Assembly: GCA_964541895.1 (NCBI GenBank)
Contig: CAZISM010000062.1
Span: 1-30,657, forward strand
Origin: CAZISM01 sp964541895
Lineage (GTDB): Bacteria; Zhuqueibacterota; Zhuqueibacteria; Residuimicrobiales; Residuimicrobiaceae
DNA length: 30,657 nucleotides
Direction of reading: 5' to 3'
Shown: positions 7,389 through 15,837 of the stretch, piece by piece
Position numbering within the stretch: the stretch's first letter is position 1
Layout of the letters: each line of letters begins with the position of its first letter
Notes under the pieces: generated by a model
The model's input: the letters and a program-made list of their open reading frames with translations, nothing else
Databases searched by the model: none
What the model was told of the DNA's origin: nothing
Translations under genes and position numbers: made by a program

Positions 7389-8465
7389 TCAAGTTACCTC
7401 CGCCCGTTTGTGAATACGTCGGACGACCTCAAGGGGGTCATGGTAGGTGCGGACCCATGGCGGGCCCAGTTGCCCCAGCTTTTCCCGTCGATCCGGATCG
7501 CGTACCAGTTCCGCAAGTTTTTCTTCCAGAGTAGCGGCTGTGATTTCGACAAAGGGGTGATCGGGATAGTCCCGGGAAAATCCAGCCGCCATTTCGCAAC
7601 AGGTGGGGATGCCCATGGCCAGCGACTCCAGGCCATTGATGCCGTAACCGAGATCACCGATCTGATCGATAAAGATATCACAGCTGCGTTTGGCTTGCAG
7701 CGCCGCGGCATAGCTCATACCTTCGATCAATGTAATCCGGACCGGAGTCTGCTCCGCCAGCCGCTGCAAGGCCGGAATGATGATATGGCTGCCTTTGGCT
7801 GCGCGATGGGTGGGCGCATGTCCGATCGTCACGGTTTCTGTACCTGCCCGAAAGCGCGGCGGCATGGAATCGGCATCAAAGGGAAAAAACACATGCTGCA
7901 AGCGCGGGTGCAGGCGGAGGTGATCGTACTCTACGGACACCACCGCATCTGCCAGTTGATCGATCTCTTCAATCACACCGCGGGTGCGCAGGTCGCTGCC
8001 GGTGTAGCAGCAGATCACTTTACGGCCGGCGGCTTTCATCCTGGGAATGAAGCGAGGCACGCGGGTCAGGTCGAGGCCGCCGTCCAGTTGATAGACCTCA
8101 AATTCATCCAGCCGGTAGTGCGCGATGGCGCGTTGAATGCGGGGAGACCAGAGGCGATCTCGCCACTGCACCAGCATTTTTTCCAGCAGTGTGTGCGGAC
8201 GCCACACCGGCGGCAGCACAGCCGGAATCCGCAAGCGGTTATCCACCTGCAGTCGCTTCGGATCGGAGACAAACCGTTTCAGATGTCGTACCAGAGGCAG
8301 ATCGATGAAAGGCAGGTCGAGGCAGATATCCTCAAAATAGCGGCGTCGATCACGAAACAGGGTCACCAGGCGACTTTGGCAGCCAAGACGGCGTTCAGCC
8401 TGGACCAGCTGACCGGGAACACCGGACACGTTCTGTGCGGCAATATGCAGGATTCCGGATTTCAT
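7389..8465 (-). CDS. GT4-like glycosyltransferase
   Basis: This 358-residue protein has a GT-B outline. The N-terminal half starts MKSGILHIAAQNVSGVPGQL and contains VICCYTGSDLRTRG. The C-terminal half has IGHAPTHRAAKGSHIIIPAL, a feature of GT4/GT1-like proteins of envelope clusters, then SCDIFIDQIGDLGYGINGLESLAMGIPTCCEM, which corresponds to the donor-binding E-x7-E region (here GINGLESLAMG). ATG 8465 is the first gene position after a strong terminator. Its stop lies 1 bp before the next GT4 gene. Donor and acceptor are unknown; a role in LPS core or O-chain assembly is inferred from context. The family is less certain than for the neighbour because the N-terminal half is divergent. Confidence 0.75.
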   Translation of the reverse strand: MKSGILHIAAQNVSGVPGQLVQAERRLGCQSRLVTLFRDRRRYFEDICLDLPFIDLPLVRHLKRFVSDPKRLQVDNRLRIPAVLPPVWRPHTLLEKMLVQWRDRLWSPRIQRAIAHYRLDEFEVYQLDGGLDLTRVPRFIPRMKAAGRKVICCYTGSDLRTRGVIEEIDQLADAVVSVEYDHLRLHPRLQHVFFPFDADSMPPRFRAGTETVTIGHAPTHRAAKGSHIIIPALQRLAEQTPVRITLIEGMSYAAALQAKRSCDIFIDQIGDLGYGINGLESLAMGIPTCCEMAAGFSRDYPDHPFVEITAATLEEKLAELVRDPDRREKLGQLGPPWVRTYHDPLEVVRRIHKRAEVT

Positions 8466-8495
8466 CTCCGGCCTGGCTCCCTGTGAAATAGAGAT

Positions 8496-8553
8496 AAAAA
8501 AAGCTCGCGCTGCCCCGGCACAGATCCAATCACGGCCGCGGGCAACGCAGAGC
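8496..8553 (-). terminator. Intrinsic terminator ending the long Kdo/Lpt/rpoN operon
   Basis: The minus-strand RNA folds into a long GC-rich hairpin: GCUC, GCG, UGCCC and CGGC pair with GCCG, GGGCA, CGC and GAGC, with two small bulges and a loop of about 15 bases, and it is followed by seven U. It lies just after the stop of the FemAB-like gene at 8561. Confidence 0.85.
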
Positions 8554-8560
8554 GGATGAA

Positions 8561-9538
8561 CTAGAATGACAAACGATAGCTGTCGCGAAACACGCCCTGG
8601 GCGCCGAAACTCTCTTTAAAATGGGCCAAACCCCAATTGGGGTCCTCATTGACGGTAAAGATGCCAAAGTCCAGATAGCGGTGTCCCAGGGCGATGCTCC
8701 AGTCGATGATGTCATGAAAAAGGCAATTGACGCCGCGATACTGCTGAAACGCCTCATCATGGCTGATATAAAAAGCCAGCACAACAGAGGGGTTGCAGGT
8801 AAACATCACCACCCCGGCCACCATGGTCTCTTTGTAATAAGCGGCGAACAGCCGAATCGCGTCCGGAAACATGGCTTTCAATTTCAGCAGTTCTTCCAGC
8901 GAATGGGTCGGCGAGACGTTGTGGCGCAGACGCAGGTTTTTTTTCAGAATGGCATAGAAACCGGCATAATCGTCCGATTCGCGCACGACGACGCCGAGTT
9001 TCTGACCTCTGCGCACCGCCCGCCGCGAGCTTTCATCAAAGGTATAGAGAATATGTTCGCGGTTAAAATCCAGGTGGATCACGCTGGAGACTTCCCGTTT
9101 GCGATAGCTGAATCCGTTCTGCACCAGGGCAAAATCCATATAGTTGCTTGGCCGGCGCAGATAGATGAGCGGCGGCGGCGTGATGTCGATGGCGTCCAAT
9201 CCGGATCGTTTGGCATAACTGATCAGGGTGGTCACCAGCCGGAAACTTTCCTCCAGCGAGCAATTGCTTTTGGTGAGAAATCCGCCGTAGGAGGCGCCGC
9301 GATGGGAGATCAGCACACGGCGCTCGCCCTCGCGCACTTCTACGGCCGGCAACTGGGCTACGCAACGGCCCTTTTCAAAAAACAGCAGCGAGTGATCGAG
9401 GAATCGATCCGGCGGATGATAGGAAAGAAATCGCCGTGTGTGAAAGAGGGTGCCGTTGTTGCTGGCCCAGACGAACGACTCCCAGGCGGCGGTATCTTTA
9501 TCGCTAAAACGAACGATGTTGTAGGGTGTCTGATTCAT
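8561..9538 (-). CDS. FemAB/GNAT-like acyltransferase
   Basis: This 325-residue protein has the two-lobed layout of the FemAB-like GNAT superfamily: an N-terminal lobe with SNNGTLFHTRRFLSYH, a middle lobe with AVRRGQKLGVVVRES and LLKLKAMFPDAIRLF, and a C-terminal AAYYKETMVAGVVMFTC/YLDFGIF segment as in Acetyltransf_6-type proteins. Such enzymes transfer aminoacyl or acyl groups in peptidoglycan or exopolysaccharide pathways. The acceptor here is unknown. It is the last gene of the long operon, 46 bp after argF, and is followed by a strong terminator. ATG 9538 lacks a strong ribosome site. Because it lies next to the LPS sugar-transferase cluster, it may modify an envelope glycan; this is inference. 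Confidence 0.7.
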   Translation of the reverse strand: MNQTPYNIVRFSDKDTAAWESFVWASNNGTLFHTRRFLSYHPPDRFLDHSLLFFEKGRCVAQLPAVEVREGERRVLISHRGASYGGFLTKSNCSLEESFRLVTTLISYAKRSGLDAIDITPPPLIYLRRPSNYMDFALVQNGFSYRKREVSSVIHLDFNREHILYTFDESSRRAVRRGQKLGVVVRESDDYAGFYAILKKNLRLRHNVSPTHSLEELLKLKAMFPDAIRLFAAYYKETMVAGVVMFTCNPSVVLAFYISHDEAFQQYRGVNCLFHDIIDWSIALGHRYLDFGIFTVNEDPNWGLAHFKESFGAQGVFRDSYRLSF

Positions 9539-9584
9539 ACGTTCATATTCCGTTTGTCAGCGGGCGAGCCGCGGCGGCTGCCCG

Positions 9585-10499
9585 TCAGCGTGCCATCAAC
9601 TTGACCAAAATAGCTTTTTGAATATGCAGCCGGTTTTCCGCTTCATCGAAAACGACGGAATGCGGACCGTCCATAACCTCATCGGTGATCTCGTCGCCGC
9701 GATGCGCCGGCAGACAGTGCATGACGATATGATCCGCATGCGCATGGTGCAGCAGCGCGGTGTTTACGGTAAACGGCCTAAAGACGTTTTTGCGTTGTTC
9801 GGCTTCGGACTCCTGGCCCATGCTCGCCCAGGTGTCGGTGTAAATCACGTCAGCGTCGCGAACCGCGGCGACCGGATCGTCGGTCAGGGTGATCCGGCTC
9901 TTGCCGGCCTGACGGGCTTTGCTCAGCAGCGCGGCATCGGGTTCATACCCTTTCGGCGAGGCGATGCGCAAGTCGATCTCTAAAAGAGTGGAAAAATTCA
10001 ACCATGAATTGGTAATATTATTACCGTCGCCCACGTAGGCCAACTTGATCCCTTCGATGCGGCCTTTGTGTTCGATGATGGTCAACGAGTCACCCAGGAT
10101 CTGACAGGGATGAAGCAGGTCGGACAAGCCGTTGATGACCGGCACCGGCGCCCATTTCGCCAGCTCTTCCACGAGATGGTGGCCGAAGACGCGCGCCATA
10201 ATGCCGTCGCAATAGCGCGCCAGGACACGAGCCACATCAGCCACCGATTCCCGCGTACCCAGCCCGATCTCCTGCGGGCCCAGGTAGACGGCGTGACCAG
10301 CCAGCTGATACATGCCGATTTCAAAAGAGACCCGTGTACGATTGGACGGTTTTTGAAAAATCATCGCCAGCGTCTGCCCCTGCAACAACGGATGGGCCAG
10401 GCCAGCGTGGGTCTCTTTTTTCAATTTGGCAGCCAGTTCGAAGGTTTGCAGGATTTCGTCCCGGCTAAAATCGGTTTCGGCTAAAAAATCACGCTTCAC
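9585..10499 (-). CDS. argF: Ornithine carbamoyltransferase
   Basis: This 304-residue enzyme makes citrulline from ornithine and carbamoyl phosphate in arginine synthesis. Landmarks are the carbamoyl-phosphate loop SNRTR at residues 52-56 (usually STRTR), the LHPCQ motif, DTWASMG for ornithine binding and HCLPAHRG near the C-terminus. Length is normal. The start is GTG 10499, supported by GGAGG 5 bases upstream. No other arginine gene is in the window; it follows hslU by 52 bp at the end of an unrelated operon. A relation to the N-acetyl- or N-succinyl-ornithine enzymes is possible in FCB bacteria, but the SMG and HCLPAHRG motifs favour plain ornithine. Confidence 0.92.
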   Translation of the reverse strand: MKRDFLAETDFSRDEILQTFELAAKLKKETHAGLAHPLLQGQTLAMIFQKPSNRTRVSFEIGMYQLAGHAVYLGPQEIGLGTRESVADVARVLARYCDGIMARVFGHHLVEELAKWAPVPVINGLSDLLHPCQILGDSLTIIEHKGRIEGIKLAYVGDGNNITNSWLNFSTLLEIDLRIASPKGYEPDAALLSKARQAGKSRITLTDDPVAAVRDADVIYTDTWASMGQESEAEQRKNVFRPFTVNTALLHHAHADHIVMHCLPAHRGDEITDEVMDGPHSVVFDEAENRLHIQKAILVKLMAR

Positions 10500-10551
10500 A
10501 GCGACCTCCAGTTGGTTTAATAGAGCGATGCCTGCATCACAGGCTGCATCC

Positions 10552-11913
10552 TCAGAGCACGTACCGGCTCAGATCCTCATCGGCGATGATTTCCTTGAGC
10601 GTTTCCTGAACCAGTTTTTTATCGACCATCACTTCGCGGATGCTTTTATCCGGCACTTTAAAGAGGTACTCTTCAAGGAGGATGCTCATGATCGTATGCA
10701 GCCGCCGGGCGCCGATATTCTCCGTGCGCAGATTGACTTCAAAGGCCGTCGCCGCGATCTCTTTGATGGCGGAGGCGGAAAAGTGCAGTTTCACGCTCTC
10801 GGTGGCCAGAATGGCCGTATATTGCTTGATCAGGGCGTTTTTCGGTTCGGTCAGAATCCGCTCAAAGTCCGCGGCCGTGAGGCTGTTGAGCTCCACGCGG
10901 ATGGGAAAGCGGCCCTGCAGTTCCGGGATCAGGTCAGAAGGTTTGGAGACATGAAACGCACCGGAGGCGATGAACAGGATATGATCGGTTCGGACCATGC
11001 CGTATTTGGTGATGACGTTGGTGCCTTCGATCACCGGCAGCAAATCCCGTTGAACGCCCTCCCGGGAGACATCAGGGCCGGCGGCGCCGTTTTCGCCGGC
11101 GATCTTGTCGATTTCATCCAGAAAGACGATACCGGCCTCTTCGACGCGATAGATGGCTTCGCGCACCACTTCGTCCATGTCGATCAGTTTGTGCGTTTCT
11201 TCCTGGATCAACAGGCCGCCGGCTTCGGCGATGGACATTTTGCGGCGCTTGGTCTTTTTCGGCAGCATGGGTCCGAAAAGGTCCTGTATGCTCAGCCCCA
11301 TCTCTTCGATGCCGATGGGCGAGATGATCTGCATCAGCGGCGGCATGTCGTTGGGCACATCCATCTCGATGAGGCGGTCATCGAGCTTGCCTTCATCCAG
11401 CTGCTTGCGCAGCTTTTCCCGCGTTTTGGCGTTTTTTTCCGCCAACGCTTTCCGCGCCGTGCTGGTAGAGGCGGTCTCCTTCTGTTGCTCCGGCTTGGGC
11501 AGGAGCAGGTCCAGCATGCGCTCGCGGGCCATCAGCATTGCCTTTTCCTGCACCTGTTCGGTGCGCTCGCTGCGCACCATATTCACCGACAGGTCGACGA
11601 GGTCGCGGATGATCGATTCCACATCGCGGCCGACATAGCCCACCTCGGTGAATTTGGAGGCCTCCACTTTGATAAAGGGGGCATTGGCCAGTTTGGCGAG
11701 ACGGCGCGCCATTTCGGTCTTGCCGACGCCGGTCGGCCCGATCAGTATGATATTGTTGGGCATGATCTCCTCGCGCAGTTCCGAGGTGACCTTTTGCCGC
11801 CGCCAGCGGTTGCGCATGGCGATCGCCACCGCCCGCTTGGCGTCATCCTGTCCGATTATATATTTGTCCAGTTCACCGACGATCTCTCGCGGTGTCAGTT
11901 CGTTTTCAATCAT
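10552..11913 (-). CDS. hslU: HslU, ATPase subunit of the HslVU protease
   Basis: This 453-residue AAA+ unfoldase feeds proteins to the HslV peptidase in the cytoplasm. It shows the N-terminal LTPREIVGELDKYIIGQ signature, Walker A GPTGVGKT at residues 59-66, the GYVGRDVES pore motif, an inserted I-domain rich in charged residues (roughly residues 110-235), Walker B IVFLDEID, and a C-terminal sensor region ending RYVL, the tail that docks into HslV. ATG 11913 overlaps the hslV stop as ATGA, so the two subunits are translationally coupled. Length and motifs are standard for the family. Confidence 0.97.
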   Translation of the reverse strand: MIENELTPREIVGELDKYIIGQDDAKRAVAIAMRNRWRRQKVTSELREEIMPNNIILIGPTGVGKTEMARRLAKLANAPFIKVEASKFTEVGYVGRDVESIIRDLVDLSVNMVRSERTEQVQEKAMLMARERMLDLLLPKPEQQKETASTSTARKALAEKNAKTREKLRKQLDEGKLDDRLIEMDVPNDMPPLMQIISPIGIEEMGLSIQDLFGPMLPKKTKRRKMSIAEAGGLLIQEETHKLIDMDEVVREAIYRVEEAGIVFLDEIDKIAGENGAAGPDVSREGVQRDLLPVIEGTNVITKYGMVRTDHILFIASGAFHVSKPSDLIPELQGRFPIRVELNSLTAADFERILTEPKNALIKQYTAILATESVKLHFSASAIKEIAATAFEVNLRTENIGARRLHTIMSILLEEYLFKVPDKSIREVMVDKKLVQETLKEIIADEDLSRYVL

Positions 11914-12455
11914 TCCAGAGTCTCAATAGTCAGTTTAGAGTTAGTATAAATGCACAATCCGGCGGCGATCTCCATGGCTTCCTTGGCCAGGGTGACGGCG
12001 TCCAGTTTGGAATGTTTCATCAGCGCGCGCGCGGCCGCCAGCGCGAACGGCCCGCCGCTGCCGATGGCAATGGCATTGTCGTCCGGTTCGATCAGGTCGC
12101 CGGTGCCGGTGATGAGATAAATTTTCTCCCGGTCCAGGACCACCAGCTGCGCATCAAGGCGGCGCAAAAAGCGATCGTTGCGCCAGTCCTTGGCCATTTC
12201 GATTACGGCGCGGGCCAGGTTGCCGCGGAACTCTTCCAGCTTGTTTTCAAAACGATCGAAAAGGGTAAAAGCATCGGCAGCCCCGCCGGCGAAACCGGAG
12301 AGCACCTGATCGTGGTAGAGCTTGCGCACTTTGCGCGCTTTGTTTTTCAAAACCGTATCGCCATAGGTCACCTGGCCGTCGCCGGCCAGCACCGCCTTGC
12401 CCTGATGGCGGAGGCCCAGTATGGTCGTGCTGTGAATAAGAGGAATGGTCGACAT
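11910..12455 (-). CDS. hslV: HslV, peptidase subunit of the HslVU protease
   Basis: This 181-residue proteasome-beta-like subunit assembles as a double hexamer in the cytoplasm. The catalytic N-terminal threonine is predicted to be Thr10 in the HSTTILGLRH segment, followed by AVLAGDGQVTYGDTV and a GSGGPFALAAA motif. In E. coli the threonine follows Met1 directly, so this protein would need removal of nine residues unless a non-standard start is used. No closer ATG, GTG or TTG fits. The gene lies 3 bp after rpoN and overlaps hslU by 4 bp. Confidence 0.96.
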   Translation of the reverse strand: MSTIPLIHSTTILGLRHQGKAVLAGDGQVTYGDTVLKNKARKVRKLYHDQVLSGFAGGAADAFTLFDRFENKLEEFRGNLARAVIEMAKDWRNDRFLRRLDAQLVVLDREKIYLITGTGDLIEPDDNAIAIGSGGPFALAAARALMKHSKLDAVTLAKEAMEIAAGLCIYTNSKLTIETLE

Positions 12456-12458
12456 GGC

Positions 12459-13880
12459 TCAGATCTTTCTGCGCAAGCGCGATACGGGAATCATCATCTG
12501 TTCGCGATATTTGGCCACGGTTCGCCGGGCGACGTTATATCCTTTGGCCTTGAGCATCGCGGCTATCTTTTGATCGTTGAACGGCTTTTTGGGCGGTTCG
12601 GTGGTGATGATCTCCTTGATGAGGTTTTTAATCATTTTATTGGACACATCGTCGCCATCGTCGTTCTTGATCTTTTCGCTGAAAAAGTATTTCAGTTCAA
12701 ACAGACCCCACTCGGTCTGTACGTATTTGCCGTTGGTCACCCGGCTCACCGTCGAGATGTCCATGCCGATCTCGTCGGCAATATCTTTCAGGATCATGGG
12801 TTTGAGATGTTCCGGACCGTGTTCGAAAAAGGGCTGCTGCTTCTCGACGATCGTTTGCACCACCCGCAGGATCGTGGCCCGGCGCTGGTGGATGGAGTTG
12901 ATCAGCCAACGCGCCGATTCCAGACGGCCCTTGATATAATCGCGCGTTTCCTTGCTGGTCTTTTTGCGGTCCAGCATCATTTTACGATATTCGTTGTTGA
13001 TGCGCAACTGCGGGATGTTCCAGTCGTGCATAAAGATCTTGTACTCGCCGTCTTCCTTGCGCACCTCCAGATCCGGAATGACATAGTTGTCCACAAAGGA
13101 GACGTACCCTTCACCCGGCTTGGGATTCAATTTGGTGATGTGCGCGATGGCCTCTTTGATGATCTCCAGCTCCACTTCCATCTGTTTGGCCAGTTTCTCG
13201 TAGCGCTTGTTCTTGAAATCCTCAAAATGGTCGCGGATGACGGCCACCGCCAGTTTATGCACCGGTTTTTCTTCCAGCAACTGGATGAGCAGACACTCTT
13301 GCAGGTTGCGGGCGGCGATGCCGACGGGATCAAAGCGCTGAATCACGCCGAGAATCTGCTCCACCGCATCCACATCCACCTGCAGGTTTTCCGCAAGAAC
13401 GTCCACCTCGGTGCTGAGATAGCCGACGCCGTTGATGTTCCAAACGATGTATTCCCCGATCACCATCTCCGCCGGCGTCAGCGAGGACATGTGCAGCTGA
13501 CTGAGCAGATGATCCGTCAGGCTCTCCTGATACACCTCCGGGCGCTCGTACGTATCAACCGATTTTTCTTTCGGGATATGCACTTCATAACTATCCTGAT
13601 CGTTGAGAATCTCTTCCCAGTCGATCTCGTCCTCCCGCGCCTTTTCCACCTCATCCTCTTCCTCGCCGGCCTCCACTTGCTCCGACACGGGTTCCGGTTC
13701 TGCGTCCATGTCCTGGACGAGCTCGTCGTCCATTTCCAGCTCCAGGAGCGGATTGGTTTCCAGCTCCATACGGATGCGCTGTTCCAGACTCAGGACCGGA
13801 AGCTGCAGCAAGGATGACAACAGCACCTGTTGCGGTGACTGTTTCAGCTGCATGGCTAGTTTTTGTGAAATTTGCACCAT
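12459..13880 (-). CDS. rpoN: RNA polymerase sigma-54 factor
   Basis: This 473-residue sigma-54 factor directs RNA polymerase to -24/-12 promoters that need an AAA+ activator. It has the Gln/Leu-rich region I (KLAMQLKQSPQQVLLSSLLQ), a strongly acidic region II around residues 50-95, a core-binding domain, a helix-turn-helix segment (MDISTVSRVTNGKYV) and the RpoN box ARRTVAKYRE at residues 451-460. It sits directly after lptB, an arrangement common in Gram-negative bacteria. No bacterial enhancer-binding protein and no convincing -24/-12 site was found in the window. ATG 13880 is placed where region I begins. Confidence 0.97.
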   Translation of the reverse strand: MVQISQKLAMQLKQSPQQVLLSSLLQLPVLSLEQRIRMELETNPLLELEMDDELVQDMDAEPEPVSEQVEAGEEEDEVEKAREDEIDWEEILNDQDSYEVHIPKEKSVDTYERPEVYQESLTDHLLSQLHMSSLTPAEMVIGEYIVWNINGVGYLSTEVDVLAENLQVDVDAVEQILGVIQRFDPVGIAARNLQECLLIQLLEEKPVHKLAVAVIRDHFEDFKNKRYEKLAKQMEVELEIIKEAIAHITKLNPKPGEGYVSFVDNYVIPDLEVRKEDGEYKIFMHDWNIPQLRINNEYRKMMLDRKKTSKETRDYIKGRLESARWLINSIHQRRATILRVVQTIVEKQQPFFEHGPEHLKPMILKDIADEIGMDISTVSRVTNGKYVQTEWGLFELKYFFSEKIKNDDGDDVSNKMIKNLIKEIITTEPPKKPFNDQKIAAMLKAKGYNVARRTVAKYREQMMIPVSRLRRKI

Positions 13881-13922
13881 AGTTGTGTATGTGCCGGCTC
13901 CACGCCGGACCTTGCTCCTTTC

Positions 13923-14678
13923 TTAACGATCCAAGCGAAATTTGTCGCCAAAATAAAGTTTGCGCGCCTCTTCGTCGTTCGCCAGGTACTCGGCGGTACC
14001 GGATTTCAGAACGCGGCCGTCGTAGAGCAGATACGCCCGATCGGTGATGGACAACGTTTCGTGAACGTTGTGATCGGTGATCAGGACGCCGATGCCGCGT
14101 TTTTTCAGATCGGAAACGATGCGCTGAATGTCCTCGACCGCAATGGGGTCCACGCCGGCAAAGGGTTCGTCCAGCAGCATGAACTTGGGGTTGGTCACCA
14201 GGGCGCGGCAGATTTCCACGCGCCGCCGTTCGCCGCCGGAAAGCGTATAGGCCTTGTTTTTCGCCAGGCGCGCCACGCCCAGTTCCTCCAGCAGCGCAAA
14301 CGCGCGTTCCCGCCGCGAGCGGGCGGTGCCGGGCATGGTCTGTAAAATCGACAGGATGTTTTCCTCCACCGTCAACCGGCGAAACACCGAGGCTTCCTGC
14401 GGCAGATAGCTGAGCCCCATGCGAGCCCGGCGGTACATGGGCTGATGGGTGATGTCGCGCACATCAAGCCGGATAGCGCCCTGGTTCGGCTTGATCATGC
14501 CGACGATCATGTAAAACGTCGTGGTTTTGCCGGCGCCGTTCGGACCCAGCAGCCCGACCGTTTCACCCTGCTCGATCTCCAGACTGACGTCATTGACCAC
14601 CCGGCGCTTGCCATATATCTTGTGCAACGCCGAGCAGGACAATCTGGATCGGCTACTGGTGTCCCTGTTTGCTGTCAC
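13923..14678 (-). CDS. lptB: LptB, ATPase of the LPS export ABC transporter
   Basis: This 251-residue ABC ATPase powers LPS extraction from the inner membrane together with LptF/G and C, none of which except LptC lies here. It has Walker A GPNGAGKT at residues 45-52, a Q-loop (YLPQEASVFRRLTVEENI, a strong LptB signature), LSGGERRRVEICRAL, Walker B FMLLDEPFAGVDP and ITDHNVHETL with the H-loop. The GTG start at 14678 overlaps the lptA end by 26 bp. A TTG at 14644 would avoid the overlap but lacks a ribosome site. The gene is 42 bp before rpoN. Confidence 0.96.
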   Translation of the reverse strand: MTANRDTSSRSRLSCSALHKIYGKRRVVNDVSLEIEQGETVGLLGPNGAGKTTTFYMIVGMIKPNQGAIRLDVRDITHQPMYRRARMGLSYLPQEASVFRRLTVEENILSILQTMPGTARSRRERAFALLEELGVARLAKNKAYTLSGGERRRVEICRALVTNPKFMLLDEPFAGVDPIAVEDIQRIVSDLKKRGIGVLITDHNVHETLSITDRAYLLYDGRVLKSGTAEYLANDEEARKLYFGDKFRLDR

Positions 14679-15837
14679 GTCGTTGTTTCGTTCCCTTGCT
14701 TGCGGCCTGACGCGCCTCCTGAAGCCGCTCGTTCAATTCTGTTTGCACAGCCTGACTTTTATCCGGCGGAAAGAAAACGCCGGTGGAATTGCCGGGATTG
14801 CTGTTGACGGTGATGCGCTCAATCTGGTTGTCGGCGAAATGAATGTGGATTTCGTCGCCCAGCGCCTTGTTCAATCCCTTTTGCACCTTGTTCTCGTACA
14901 CATGGTAGTAACTGGTGGCCTGGCCCTTTACCGAAACCTCGCGCACCGAATCGTTCTGCAGCGTCACCTGAATGACATCGCCGGTGAGCAGGTCATAGAG
15001 CTCTTCCGCCGCCTGCAGCGTGTCCACCCGCGAGATGACCACGCTCTGTTTCTTCAGCGTGATCCCGGTGACGCGGTTGCCGGAGAGCGCCAGTTCGATT
15101 TGCTGGCCGCGCATGTAATCGAGGCCGCGCACGGCGCTGGGCTTGTCCTGCAGCAGCAACATCTCGCCTTTGCGGATATAATCCAGCCGGCCGCAGTAGG
15201 CATCCAGAGTATCGCGGCGGATATGCACCTGACCGACCATGCGGTAGCGGCCGCCGTCCTCCAGCATAAACATCGAGTCGGCGGTGACGGTCATGACCAC
15301 ACGGTCCGTAGAATCCCGTTCCGTCAGCACCGGCCGGCCGACCACAAGCGCTCTGCCGTCGCTGCGCCAGTAATCGGCGCGCCGGCCTGCCAGCGTGACC
15401 CTTTTATTTTTTTCAACAAGACGCACCTGGCCGGTGGCGGCCAGATGGTCGTTGTTCTCGATATAATTCAAAGTATCCGCATGCAGCACGCGGCTGCTGT
15501 CGCGGGCAATGACCCGGCCCCACGCCTGGTAATTGCGCAGCTTTTCATAATAATAGACATAATCGGCGTTCAGCTGTTTGGGCGGCTCTGTCATCTCCAC
15601 ACGACCGGAGAGGGCTGCCTGGGCGCGATCGACATACTGCAGCGCCTGATCGCAGCGAATGCGGGCGTTATCCTGGCGAAAGGCCACGGCGCCGATCAAC
15701 TCGCGCACCGTCTCGTCACCCTCCTGCCGGCCCTTCATGAGATCGGCATGCTCGAGGCGCAGGCGTTGCTGGGCCGGCGACGGCTGCGACCACAGACACA
15801 GCCCATAAACCAACACTATCAGATGCAGCCGCTTCAT
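14653..15837 (-). CDS. lptA: LptA/OstA-like periplasmic LPS transport protein
   Basis: This 394-residue protein starts with a signal peptide (MKRLHLIVLVYGLCLWSQPSPAQQ). It then contains several OstA-type repeats with alternating D-L-Y-I/ATGQVRL patterns (for example ALSGRVEM, HADTLNYIENNDHLAATGQVRL, MVGQVHIRRDT, AYCGRLDYIRKGEMLLLQ). It is about twice the length of enterobacterial LptA and resembles the longer OstA-like proteins of the FCB group. It should form part of the beta-jellyroll bridge carrying LPS from inner to outer membrane. ATG 15837 overlaps the lptC stop by ATGA, and the 3' end overlaps lptB. The polar, Gln-rich tail after residue 365 is likely flexible. Confidence 0.88.
   Translation of the reverse strand: MKRLHLIVLVYGLCLWSQPSPAQQRLRLEHADLMKGRQEGDETVRELIGAVAFRQDNARIRCDQALQYVDRAQAALSGRVEMTEPPKQLNADYVYYYEKLRNYQAWGRVIARDSSRVLHADTLNYIENNDHLAATGQVRLVEKNKRVTLAGRRADYWRSDGRALVVGRPVLTERDSTDRVVMTVTADSMFMLEDGGRYRMVGQVHIRRDTLDAYCGRLDYIRKGEMLLLQDKPSAVRGLDYMRGQQIELALSGNRVTGITLKKQSVVISRVDTLQAAEELYDLLTGDVIQVTLQNDSVREVSVKGQATSYYHVYENKVQKGLNKALGDEIHIHFADNQIERITVNSNPGNSTGVFFPPDKSQAVQTELNERLQEARQAASKGTKQRRDSKQGHQ

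Noticed and set aside
10511..10551. Possible terminator between hslU and argF (GCCTG/CAGGC hairpin)
   Set aside because: Only a 5-bp perfect stem and no T-tract; more likely a chance structure.
10426..11949. Plus-strand open frame of 507 codons antisense to hslU
   Set aside because: Codon-bias shadow of hslU; no protein family features, and HslU motifs are complete on the minus strand.
11892..13817. Long plus-strand open frame of 641 codons antisense to rpoN and hslV
   Set aside because: It is the mirror of two well-supported minus-strand genes; its translation is His/Phe/Asp-rich without any domain, and there is no ribosome site or promoter on the plus strand.
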